Positions 1 through 6,401 of a DNA stretch of 43,148 bases are shown here, piece by piece. Every line of letters begins with the position of its first letter. Within the stretch, counting starts at the first letter, position 1. A program made the position numbers and the translations under genes. A model generated the notes under the pieces. It was given only the letters and a program-made list of their open reading frames with translations. It made no database searches and was not told the origin of the DNA. The DNA is from Bacteroidales bacterium. Its GTDB lineage: Bacteria > Bacteroidota > Bacteroidia > Bacteroidales > UBA3663. Where the stretch lies: the NCBI GenBank assembly GCA_004557315.1, contig SFEH01000008.1:1-43148 (forward strand), in the 5' to 3' direction.

Positions 1-65
1 CTGATGCCTTTGGTGATAGGGTACAAGCGTGTACCACTGCCACCTGCTAATACGATGCCTTTCAT
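1..65 (-). CDS. rmlA: Glucose-1-phosphate thymidylyltransferase, 5' fragment (second rmlA copy)
   Basis: The leftward reading frame starts at the ATG at 65 and runs off the window edge after 21 codons. The visible protein begins MKGIVLAGGSGTRLYPITKG, which is the nucleotide-binding loop of RmlA. It matches the first 20 residues of the complete RmlA at 14066-14968; the next residue visible is I where the full copy has V. The enzyme makes dTDP-glucose from glucose-1-phosphate and dTTP. This copy lies downstream of gmd and the 164-aa gene, so it probably belongs to the polysaccharide locus opened by upxY. Only the N-terminus is visible, so another sugar nucleotidyltransferase sharing this loop cannot be excluded. 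Confidence 0.85.
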   Translation of the reverse strand, partial: MKGIVLAGGSGTRLYPITKGI

Positions 66-165
66 AAAACTATGTTGTTTTTTTATAAGCTGTGAGTGAT
101 GAGAGGTGAGCTATGAGAAGTGAATCATCTTACGGTTCTTACAGATTACAGATGATTGATGAGTG

Positions 166-233
166 CCCGAAAATTGGGACACTAAGCAATTGCTGCCTGA
201 TTTGCAGGCAGTTTGCGAAGTGACCTTTTCGGG
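166..233. repeat. Long imperfect hairpin between the 164-aa gene and the rmlA fragment
   Basis: Outer arms CCCGAAAA (166-173) and TTTTCGGG (226-233) are perfectly complementary. The tip is CTGCCTG (193-199) with CAGGCAG (205-211) around a 5-nt loop. Shorter pairings between them (CACT/AGTG, GCAA/TTGC) make a rod of about 68 nt. No T-run follows directly on either strand, so it is not a classic intrinsic terminator. It could be an RNA processing or attenuation structure before rmlA, or a small repeat element. The rest of 66-307 shows only loosely repetitive GTGAG/ATGAG-type sequence at 91-120. Confidence 0.55.
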
Positions 234-307
234 AGAAAAAGTTGTTTTTATAAATTTTTAATATGATTTACGACTGTCTTAGCCAGAGAAGTGACTTGAA
301 ACTTCGT

Positions 308-802
308 TTATTCACTCTCTTCGAGCAAACTATTCATCATGCTCATCATTCTCAGTTCCTTGGCGGAAGGGGCTTTCACGCCTTTCATCGCCAAGTCAAG
401 GAAGAAAGGTAGGCTTGCGGAGAGGGATTCTCGCAGCTCTTTCGGCATGAGCATGTGCCATTCGCCTTTCTCTTCATCACAATAGGTGACTACAAGGTAG
501 TATTTCTGGAGCATGTAGCAGGTCTTTCTCTGTTTGCGGACAACGTATGTGCTGTCGTCTCCGTTTACAAACTCATCGACTATCTGAAGCTCTGTCTTAT
601 TGAGGCGACTGAGAATCTCGATGGGATTGTCGATCACTTCCATTGCTATTCTGCGTGCTGTCTCGTCTTTCTTGAGGTTCGGACTGGCATAAAGGTCGAA
701 CTTCTTCAGGACGGTGAGCATGTTCACCTTGGTGGTGCTGTTCAAGATAGCGGAGAGACTTATGTCGCTCGCCTTGTATGTGGTGTTAGGTAGTGTTATC
801 AT
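308..802 (-). CDS. Hypothetical protein, 164 aa
   Basis: The frame has an ATG at 802 and a clean stop, and it lies in the same orientation as gmd and rmlA. I do not recognise the family. The protein is soluble, with no signal peptide or membrane segment. It is predicted mainly helical, with a lysine- and leucine-rich N-terminal half and a charged C-terminus ending LLEESE. Segments such as PIEILSRLNKTELQIVDEF look like a compact helical, possibly DNA- or RNA-binding, fold, but no catalytic motif is visible. Its position inside a capsule-type locus is unusual. UpxZ regulators have a similar size, but they normally follow upxY directly, and the sequence does not resemble UpxZ as I know it. Confidence 0.7.
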   Translation of the reverse strand: MITLPNTTYKASDISLSAILNSTTKVNMLTVLKKFDLYASPNLKKDETARRIAMEVIDNPIEILSRLNKTELQIVDEFVNGDDSTYVVRKQRKTCYMLQKYYLVVTYCDEEKGEWHMLMPKELRESLSASLPFFLDLAMKGVKAPSAKELRMMSMMNSLLEESE

Positions 803-803
803 T

Positions 804-842
804 GCTGATTACTGATTGTTGATTATTGATTACTGATTATTG
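804..842. repeat. 7-bp tandem repeat (TGATTAY) abutting a start codon
   Basis: About five successive 7-bp units (TGATTAC, TGATTGT, TGATTAT, TGATTAC, TGATTAT) lie directly upstream of the start codon of the 164-aa gene. No inverted partner arm is visible nearby. The style recalls the 8-bp and 9-bp unit arms of the intergenic palindromes elsewhere in the window. Confidence 0.7.
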
Positions 843-901
843 ATGTGCGACCCCTTTGGGTAGGGTGTTAAATGTTAACGCGAAACTCACGATTTTTTTG
901 T

Positions 902-949
902 TGCGCGCGATGGTATCGAACCATGAGCGGGATGCTCCACCTGTGCGCA
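902..949 (-). other. Three-way-junction / tRNA-like fold after gmd
   Basis: On the leftward strand, 15 nt after the gmd stop codon, the arms at 943-949 and 902-908 form a 7-position stem with one mismatch. It encloses two hairpins: GAGC/GCTC (934-937 with 925-928) and ATGG-TTCGATA-CCAT (924-910). The second hairpin has a T-arm-like loop, and the 3' side reads GCGCGCA then ACA. There is no anticodon arm, so it is not a functional tRNA. It may be a 3' stabilising structure, a decayed tRNA-like attachment site, or chance pairing. Confidence 0.4.
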
Positions 950-964
950 CGCGTTCCTTATATA

Positions 965-2059
965 TTACTTGACTATACCCTTTTCGAGGTATTCTGCCAA
1001 GTTGATTCTCATGACAGAAGCCACATGATCAGCAGCAACTTTTTCCATATCATGTTTTACCATGATTTGAACAAGCTGCTCGAAACTTGTTGTTTGTGGG
1101 TTCCATCCTAACTCCTGCTTCGCTTTTGTAGGGTCACCCCACAAGTTAACTACGTCAGTTGGACGATAAAACTCTTCGGATACTGCTACCACAACCTTTC
1201 CTGTAGCTACATCAATACCCTTCTCGTTGATGCCTTCGCCTTCCCAACGAAGCTCGATGCCGGCATGATGGAAAGCGAGGGTGGCGAACTCACGTACGGT
1301 ATGTTGCACGCCTGTGGCAATGACGAAGTCTTCAGGGGTGTCGTGCTGGAGGATGAGCCACATGCATTCTACATAGTCCTTGGCATAGCCCCAGTCGCGA
1401 AGCGAATCGAGGTTGCCGAGATAGAGGCAGTCCTGTTTGCCTTGGGCGATACGTGCAGCTGCAAGGGTGATCTTGCGGGTGACGAAGGTCTCGCCTCTGC
1501 GTTCGGACTCGTGATTGAAGAGGATTCCGGAGCAGCAGAACATATTATAGGCCTCACGGTATTCCTTGACAATCCAATAGCCATAGAGTTTTGCCACAGC
1601 ATAGGGAGAGTATGGATGGAAGGGGGTGTTCTCGTTTTGCGGCACTTCTTCTACCTTGCCATAGAGCTCGGAGGTAGATGCCTGATAGATACGGCAGGTC
1701 TTCTCCAGATGGTTGGTGCGAACTGCTTCAAGGATACGGAGCACGCCCACTGCATCTACATCGGCCGTGAACTCAGGCGCATCGAAGCTTACCTGCACAT
1801 GCGATTGTGCGGCAAGGTTATAGATCTCGGTGGGCTGCACTTTGCCTACGAGCTTGACGAGCGACATTGAGTCGCCCATATCGGCATAGTGGAGGTGGAA
1901 ATTCGGGGTGCCTTCCAGATGTGCGATGCGTTCGCGGAAATCGACCGAGCTTCGACGGATGATGCCATGGACTTCATAGCCTTTGGCAAGGAGGAATTCT
2001 GAGAGATAGGAGCCATCCTGGCCAGTGACGCCAGTGATGAGGGCAATGTTTTTTGTCAT
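965..2059 (-). CDS. gmd: GDP-mannose 4,6-dehydratase
   Basis: This 364-aa protein is a full-length extended short-chain dehydrogenase. The Rossmann loop TGVTGQDGSYL is at residues 9-19 and the RR of the NADP-binding loop at 35-36. The catalytic T-S-E lies at about 129-131 and the YxxxK pair at Y153/K157. It converts GDP-mannose to GDP-4-keto-6-deoxymannose in the cytosol. The next gene upstream, fcl, completes GDP-L-fucose synthesis, and the two are 38 bp apart in the same direction, so they are almost certainly co-transcribed from the upxY promoter. In Bacteroidales GDP-fucose supplies capsule polysaccharides and protein O-glycans. The sequence appears intact. Confidence 0.97.
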   Translation of the reverse strand: MTKNIALITGVTGQDGSYLSEFLLAKGYEVHGIIRRSSVDFRERIAHLEGTPNFHLHYADMGDSMSLVKLVGKVQPTEIYNLAAQSHVQVSFDAPEFTADVDAVGVLRILEAVRTNHLEKTCRIYQASTSELYGKVEEVPQNENTPFHPYSPYAVAKLYGYWIVKEYREAYNMFCCSGILFNHESERRGETFVTRKITLAAARIAQGKQDCLYLGNLDSLRDWGYAKDYVECMWLILQHDTPEDFVIATGVQHTVREFATLAFHHAGIELRWEGEGINEKGIDVATGKVVVAVSEEFYRPTDVVNLWGDPTKAKQELGWNPQTTSFEQLVQIMVKHDMEKVAADHVASVMRINLAEYLEKGIVK

Positions 2060-2097
2060 ATCTAAATAAGTATATTTCTGTGATTATTAAATGCTTT

Positions 2098-3039
2098 TTA
2101 TCTTTCTGCTCGCATGGGGTTATGGAGGAAATCTTCGTAGGAGAGGCGGATGCCGTCTTTGAGTTCGGTCTTGTAGGTCCATCCGAGTTTGGCGGCTTTG
2201 CTCACATCGAGGAGCTTACGTGGGGTGCCGTTCGGACGGGTGGTGTCCCATTTGATTTCGCCTTCAAAACCAATGACTTTGGCTACTAGTTCGGTGAGTC
2301 CCTTGATGGTGATCTCCTTGCCTGTGCCTGCATTCACGGTCTCGTTGCCCGAGTAGTTGTTCATGAGGAACACACAGAGGTTGGCAAGGTCATCGACATA
2401 GAGGAACTCGCGGAGTGGCGAGCCATCGCCCCAGCAGGTGACTTCCTTGAGGCCTGCCTCCTTGGCTTCGTGGAATCGGCGGATGAGGGCAGGGAGGACA
2501 TGGGAGTGCTCGGGATGGTAGTTGTCGTTGGGGCCATAGAGGTTGGTGGGCATCACTGAGATATAGTCGGTGCCGTACTGGCGGTTGAGATACTCACAGT
2601 ACTTGAGGCCTGAGATCTTGGCGAGAGCGTAAGCCTCGTTGGTCTTCTCCAGTTCGGAGGTGAGGAGGCACGACTCGGGCATGGGTTGGGGTGCCATACG
2701 GGGGTAGATGCAGGAGCTGCCGAGGAACTCCAGTTTCTTGCAGCCGTTTTTCCAAGCGGAATGGATCACGTTCATCTCGAGGATCATGTTGTCGTACATG
2801 AAATCGGCGAGTGCGCTCTGGTTGGCAACAATGCCGCCCACTTTGGCTGCTGCAAGGAAGACGTACTCGGGCTTCTCTGCTGCGAAGAAGGCCTCTACCT
2901 GATCCTGACGGGTGAGGTCGAGCTCTTTGTGGGTGCGGGTGATGATGTTGGTGTAGCCCTGGCGCTGGAGCTCCCGCACGATGGCGGAACCTACCATGCC
3001 GCGGTGTCCGGCTACATAGATCTTACTGTTCTTTTCCAT
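2098..3039 (-). CDS. fcl: GDP-L-fucose synthase
   Basis: This 313-aa epimerase/reductase has the NADP-binding loop GHRGMVG at residues 11-17, the GSSCIYP motif near 107-113 and the catalytic pair Y137/K141 in YALAK. It epimerises and reduces GDP-4-keto-6-deoxymannose to GDP-L-fucose. It lies between upxY (20-bp gap) and gmd (38-bp gap), all leftward, which supports one polycistronic unit under UpxY antitermination. Length and motifs are typical of the WcaG/Fcl family, with no sign of truncation. Confidence 0.97.
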   Translation of the reverse strand: MEKNSKIYVAGHRGMVGSAIVRELQRQGYTNIITRTHKELDLTRQDQVEAFFAAEKPEYVFLAAAKVGGIVANQSALADFMYDNMILEMNVIHSAWKNGCKKLEFLGSSCIYPRMAPQPMPESCLLTSELEKTNEAYALAKISGLKYCEYLNRQYGTDYISVMPTNLYGPNDNYHPEHSHVLPALIRRFHEAKEAGLKEVTCWGDGSPLREFLYVDDLANLCVFLMNNYSGNETVNAGTGKEITIKGLTELVAKVIGFEGEIKWDTTRPNGTPRKLLDVSKAAKLGWTYKTELKDGIRLSYEDFLHNPMRAER

Positions 3040-3059
3040 ATTTCGAGTTGATGATTGAT

Positions 3060-3656
3060 TTAATCCTTTACCAGCTCAAGCAGCTCGATGGGGTATTCGG
3101 TTCGGGCTGAGCCAAGGAAGTCGATAGCAACGGCTATCGAGGTTGAGCCGTTGGGCTCTCGGTAGAGATATCCTTCCATGCCTGCGAAGCGGCCTGACTT
3201 GACTCGTACCTTGCTTCCCTGGTGCAGCTTGAATGGGTCGATCGACACTGGGTTCTCTGCATCGCCTACCATCCTGCGGAAGGTTTCCATCTGGCTGTTG
3301 GGGATGCGGGCAAAGTCGTTCCTGCCGTCTTTGGTTTTCCTCGCCCTGTCCATCAGGAAGTGGAGGATGAACTTTGCCTTGCAGGCTATGTCATAGCGGT
3401 CGCGGTCAGAACAGCGGATGAAGACGTAGCACGGACAGAGGATCTTGTCAACCCAGACGCGCTTGCCATTGCTTGGCCACTCGTGCAGCTCTCTCTGGAT
3501 GGGTACGTAGGAGATGATTTTCCGGTCCTCGTCTTTGCTCTCGTCGTATTTCTTCTCTTTGTTAAGGGTCTCGAAGAGTTTATCCAGCTTGTCTCGGCAG
3601 GATTTCTCTGTATTGGGGGTTACAACGGCTATGAACCAATGATTTCCGTCAGCCAT
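3060..3656 (-). CDS. upxY: UpxY-type NusG-like transcription antiterminator
   Basis: The 198-aa protein starts at the ATG at 3656. It has an N-terminal NGN-type domain (about residues 5-130, with WFIAVV near the start and CPCYVFIRC at 74-82) and a C-terminal KOW domain (about 147-175, GSKVRVKSGRFAG). In Bacteroides, UpxY proteins are encoded first in each capsule operon and let RNA polymerase read through that operon's own leader. Here it is the first gene before fcl and gmd, preceded by a leader of about 200 nt and a promoter lying between two palindromic repeats. The family assignment is secure; which operon it serves is inferred from position. Confidence 0.93.
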   Translation of the reverse strand: MADGNHWFIAVVTPNTEKSCRDKLDKLFETLNKEKKYDESKDEDRKIISYVPIQRELHEWPSNGKRVWVDKILCPCYVFIRCSDRDRYDIACKAKFILHFLMDRARKTKDGRNDFARIPNSQMETFRRMVGDAENPVSIDPFKLHQGSKVRVKSGRFAGMEGYLYREPNGSTSIAVAIDFLGSARTEYPIELLELVKD

Positions 3657-3855
3657 AGTGTTTTGTGTAATAGCTAAAATACGATTGCTTTATACTGCTG
3701 AAATACAATCTAATAGTACTGTATCTGTTAAAACAATTCGCAAAATAACAAAAAATATTATGGATTTTTATAACGCCTACGGCATCGGCAAGTATTGGCA
3801 CTTGTCGAGGTAGAACTAAGCAAAATTGCCTCACTCTTAGTAAGAGTGCGTAATT
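3657..3855 (-). promoter_or_regulatory. Structured untranslated leader of upxY
   Basis: From the predicted start near 3855, about 200 nt precede the upxY ATG. The leader first carries the palindrome CACTCTTACTAAGAGTG. A hairpin follows with stem CAAGT/ACTTG (3789-3804), then a GC-rich GCC...GGC segment (about 3773-3788) and a U-rich stretch. Leaders of this kind are where UpxY-type and RfaH-type factors load. The antitermination role is inferred from the family; no consensus ops sequence was found. Confidence 0.5.
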
Positions 3856-3858
3856 TTT
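3820..3858. repeat. Palindromic repeat, left copy (candidate recombination site)
   Basis: This 39-bp sequence recurs at 4027-4065 with two differences. Its core at 3832-3848, CACTCTTAGTAAGAGTG, is an 8+1+8 palindrome. The core's central base is G here and C in the other copy, so the two 17-bp cores are perfect inverted repeats of each other, while the flanks (GCAAAATTGCCT on the left) are direct repeats. Confidence 0.8.
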
Positions 3859-3861
3859 GTG

Positions 3862-3889
3862 CAAAGTTACATATTTTCTTATAAAACAA
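3862..3889 (-). promoter_or_regulatory. Promoter of upxY within the candidate invertible segment
   Basis: Read leftward, TAACTTTG (3869-3862) matches the Bacteroidetes -7 box. A TTG (3889-3887) lies 17 bp upstream, slightly closer than usual. The promoter lies between the two palindromic cores and points at upxY, so the sequenced orientation would be ON. Inversion of the segment would turn it toward the 3' end of the recombinase gene. Confidence 0.65.
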
Positions 3890-4026
3890 GTCCTATATCT
3901 AAAAAAATCTTAAGTTTGTTAACTGTTTTTAACGTTTATGGCAACTGAAAATGTCGTTTTTGAGTGACTTGTGTAGCAAGTCTCCTGATTTTCACGTCAC
4001 CATATTATTCGTTTCCAACACTTTGC

Positions 4027-4065
4027 GCAAAATTGCCTCACTCTTACTAAGAGTGCGTCATTTTT
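4027..4065. repeat. Palindromic repeat, right copy (candidate recombination site)
   Basis: This is the second copy of the 39-bp repeat, with core CACTCTTACTAAGAGTG at 4039-4055. It ends 17 bp before the stop codon of the tyrosine recombinase gene. Together the copies bracket about 190 bp that hold the upxY promoter and no gene. On the + strand the core is followed by a T-run, so a hairpin or terminator role is an alternative. Confidence 0.8.
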
Positions 4066-4082
4066 TAGTATTCAAGATGCAC

Positions 4083-5000
4083 TTACAGGCTGCTTATTAT
4101 CTTGCTGTTTGCTTCGTCGATCTGGGATGTCTGGATGGAGGCAAGGTAGATCTGGGTGGTCAGCACGGAGTCGTGCCCCATGGCTGCCGAGATGATGCGC
4201 AAGGGGATTTGTTGCGTCTGGGCGATACTTGCCCAACTGTGGCGTGCTACATAGAGGGTGATGGGGGTGGACAGGTTGAGCTTGTCAGACAGTTTCTTCA
4301 GGTGTCGGTTGATTAGTTGCGTGCGGTTGCGGTACTGTGTATGTTCTGTTCCATCTTCGCGTTTTATGATGGGCAAGAGGTAATGGGTGCCGGTTTCCTT
4401 GTATTTGTCCAAGAGGATTTGAATGTCTGGTTCGATGTGTATGCGCATAGGCTGTCCGGTCTTGCTGCGTGAATACATGATGCTGCCCTGACTGATGTCG
4501 GTCTTGCGCAGGTAGGCAAGGTCGATGGGGGAGATGCCTCGCATATAGAATGACAGGAGGAACATGTCTCTCGCAAAGTCGAGCGTGGTGTCGTGACTCA
4601 GGTCTGCTTCCTTGATGCGCTTGATGTCGTGGAGGGTGATGGCTCGCTTTGCGGTCTTGTCGATGCCTGTATATACATGGCTGAATGGGTGACGGTCGAT
4701 GGTCAGGCTAGCTTTCACAGCTCTGTTGTATAGGGTGCGCATGATGCGCATATAGAAGGAGGTGGTGTTGCGGCAAAGGTGGTTGTTGCGAAGCCATGTC
4801 TCGTAGGCAAGGGTGAGCTGAGGTGTCACATTGTCGAAATGCAGGTCGCACCCTTCTCTGAAGCTCATGAAGCTGTTGAGTGTCTGATGATAGCGGTCGG
4901 CTGTGCTGTGGCGTCCTGCCTCGTTGAGCATGGTGATGTTTTGACGGAAGAAGCTGAAGACGCTCTCCTTGTTGCGGAATTTCAGTTTTATTGTTGCCAT
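4083..5000 (-). CDS. Tyrosine recombinase / site-specific integrase
   Basis: I chose the ATG at 5000 (MATIKLKF, 305 aa) rather than an upstream TTG. It has an N-terminal SAM-like DNA-binding domain (about residues 10-105) and a C-terminal catalytic domain. Visible catalytic residues are R154 (FYMRG), K180 (RSKTG), R253 (VARHSW; the usual first His is Tyr, as is common in Bacteroidetes), H276 (MGHD) and the nucleophile Y285 (TQIYLAS). The family cuts and rejoins DNA through a 3'-phosphotyrosine. Many Bacteroidales capsule loci have such a recombinase beside upxY, and several invert nearby promoters. The palindromic repeats start 17 bp past its stop. It could also be a remnant of an integrated element, though no other mobile genes are nearby. 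Confidence 0.92.
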   Translation of the reverse strand: MATIKLKFRNKESVFSFFRQNITMLNEAGRHSTADRYHQTLNSFMSFREGCDLHFDNVTPQLTLAYETWLRNNHLCRNTTSFYMRIMRTLYNRAVKASLTIDRHPFSHVYTGIDKTAKRAITLHDIKRIKEADLSHDTTLDFARDMFLLSFYMRGISPIDLAYLRKTDISQGSIMYSRSKTGQPMRIHIEPDIQILLDKYKETGTHYLLPIIKREDGTEHTQYRNRTQLINRHLKKLSDKLNLSTPITLYVARHSWASIAQTQQIPLRIISAAMGHDSVLTTQIYLASIQTSQIDEANSKIISSL

Positions 5001-5033
5001 AATAATCAAAATTTTGGTTATAAATTATTATTT

Positions 5034-5073
5034 CTAAAAAATATAAGGTGCAGTGTATCACCGCACCTCATAT
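5034..5073 (-). terminator. Intrinsic terminator between the thrE-like locus and the recombinase gene
   Basis: On the leftward strand an 11-bp stem (ATATGAGGTGC with GCACCTTATAT, one G-U pair) is followed directly by TTTTTT. It ends transcription from the exporter locus before the recombinase gene. Confidence 0.8.
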
Positions 5074-5165
5074 AACAACTGATATTCCTTCCATTTCCCC
5101 TTCGTGAAATGGAATCTATGTCATAACAAAAGAAAAGAAATAAATGTAGGGTAAATGGCTGTATC

Positions 5166-6316
5166 TCAGATCCTCGGTTTCAGTGGCTTGATCAGCAGTT
5201 TGACGAAGGAGTTCCAGACATTGAAGAGCTTGAAGCGGCGGGAGAACTCGGTCATGATGATGATGCCGAAGACTATGCGATGAAGATGATGACGGGGCAA
5301 TGGAGGGTCGATGCGCACTGATAAGACGAGAGCACGACGATCATGGTGGCGAAGAACATAGCCTCAATGCCGCTGGTGCCGAGAAGTCGGGTGAAGACCA
5401 GATAGACAATCCAGCCAAGGGTGCCGCAGATGCCAGCTCCGTGATAGAAGCGGCGAGGAACGCCGAAGAGGACGGCAAAGCTGACTGTGCCAAGGTAGGC
5501 TACTTCAATCTGAATGAGCCAGTTGGCCGTGAGCGGGTCGGTGAGCATGCCGTGAAGCTGGATCATGCTTCCAAAGATGTAGCTGTCGATGATGAAGATG
5601 GTGCAGACTCCTATCGCCATGCAGAAGAAGACCATGAGGGCATCGGCAAGGCGGGTCATGCCGGCAAGATAGTCTTCGGCGGCAAGGTCGCGGATGCCGT
5701 TGGTGAATGATATGCCCGGGATGAGGGGGATGATGGCTCCGATGACCATGTTGCCAAGATGGGCAGAAGGGATGAGATGGTGGCTGATGATGCACATCAG
5801 CGAGACGAGCATTCCGCCCGTGATGTTGCCTATGACCTTCGACAGATAGGGCGCACTAACCCAGAGGACGTAGATCCAGAGGATGATGCCGCAGAGTGTG
5901 GAGATGACACAGTCGAGCAGACTGCCGCCGAAGATGGCGCAGAAGGCTCCTGAACCAAGGGCAGAGGCAAGTATCTGCTCCCACGCTGGATGATTGGGCA
6001 TCTGACGGATCTTCTCCAATCGGCGCGATGCCTGTTCGAGCGTGAGATTGTGTTTCTCAATGTCGCGCGAAAGCTGATTGACCTCGACGACGCGGTCGAG
6101 CTGACAACCGTGGATCGGGATATGCTCGACGTTGGCATAGCCCTGTCCGGTGGTGAAGATACCGTTGCTGAGTACAAAGAAATGCTTGGCATCGACGCCA
6201 TAATGAGATGAGATGCGATCCATCACCTCCTCGACTCGCGAGATCTCTGCTCCATTCTCGAGCAAGATGTGGCCCGCTTCGTTGGCGATGTCGAGTGCTT
6301 CTACTTCGCGCGACAT
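5166..6316 (-). pseudogene. Threonine/serine exporter (ThrE/YjjP-YjjB fusion), C-terminus damaged
   Basis: The open frame 5273-6316 gives 347 aa: a ThrE/YjjP domain (about residues 1-240, starting EALDIANEAGHILLENGAE, with membrane helices from about 118) fused to a YjjB-like segment (about 255-345). The family exports threonine and serine across the inner membrane. The frame stops after CPVIIFIA, exactly where homologues continue with a PG-containing helix pair. Another frame just downstream (to the stop at 5166) encodes IVFGIIIMTEFSRRF followed by a basic tail, which fits the missing last helix and C-terminus. This suggests an internal deletion of roughly 45-60 codons plus a frameshift at an ATC-rich junction near 5255-5290. 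The 347-aa product may still be made but is probably inactive. Confidence 0.7.
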
Positions 6317-6323
6317 TGAGATT

Positions 6324-6400
6324 GAGGTTTTGAGGTTTTGAGGTTTTGAGGTTATTTGACAGCACTGTGCTACCTTATAACCTTACAACCTCATAGCCTT
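6324..6400. repeat. 8-bp-unit palindromic element, copy 1
   Basis: Four left units of GAGGTTTT/GAGGTTAT, a core TTTGACAGCACTGTGCTACC (6355-6374), then four right units of the type ACCTTATA/ACCTTACA. The arms are mutually complementary, forming a hairpin of about 77 nt. It fills the gap between the porin stop and the ThrE-like start. Related copies lie at 18070-18164 and 38601-38736. Confidence 0.85.
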
Positions 6401-6401
6401 A

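Noticed and set aside
902..949. Functional tRNA gene
   Set aside because: Only the acceptor-like stem and a T-like arm can be drawn. The anticodon arm is missing, and the 3' end is not CCA.
1265..1870. 201-codon rightward open frame
   Set aside because: Lies wholly inside gmd on the other strand. gmd has complete family motifs, and the antisense product resembles nothing and has no promoter.
3649..3864. 71-codon leftward frame upstream of upxY
   Set aside because: Overlaps the palindromic repeat and leader; no family likeness, and the promoter lies just at its start, so it is read as leader.
3911..3918. Rightward promoter TAAGTTTG in the candidate invertible segment
   Set aside because: No TTG at suitable spacing upstream, so it is weaker than the leftward promoter; kept only as a possibility after inversion.
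3820..4065. Insertion sequence or transposon ends
   Set aside because: Only about 190 bp lie between the repeats, with no transposase, and no target-site duplication is visible.
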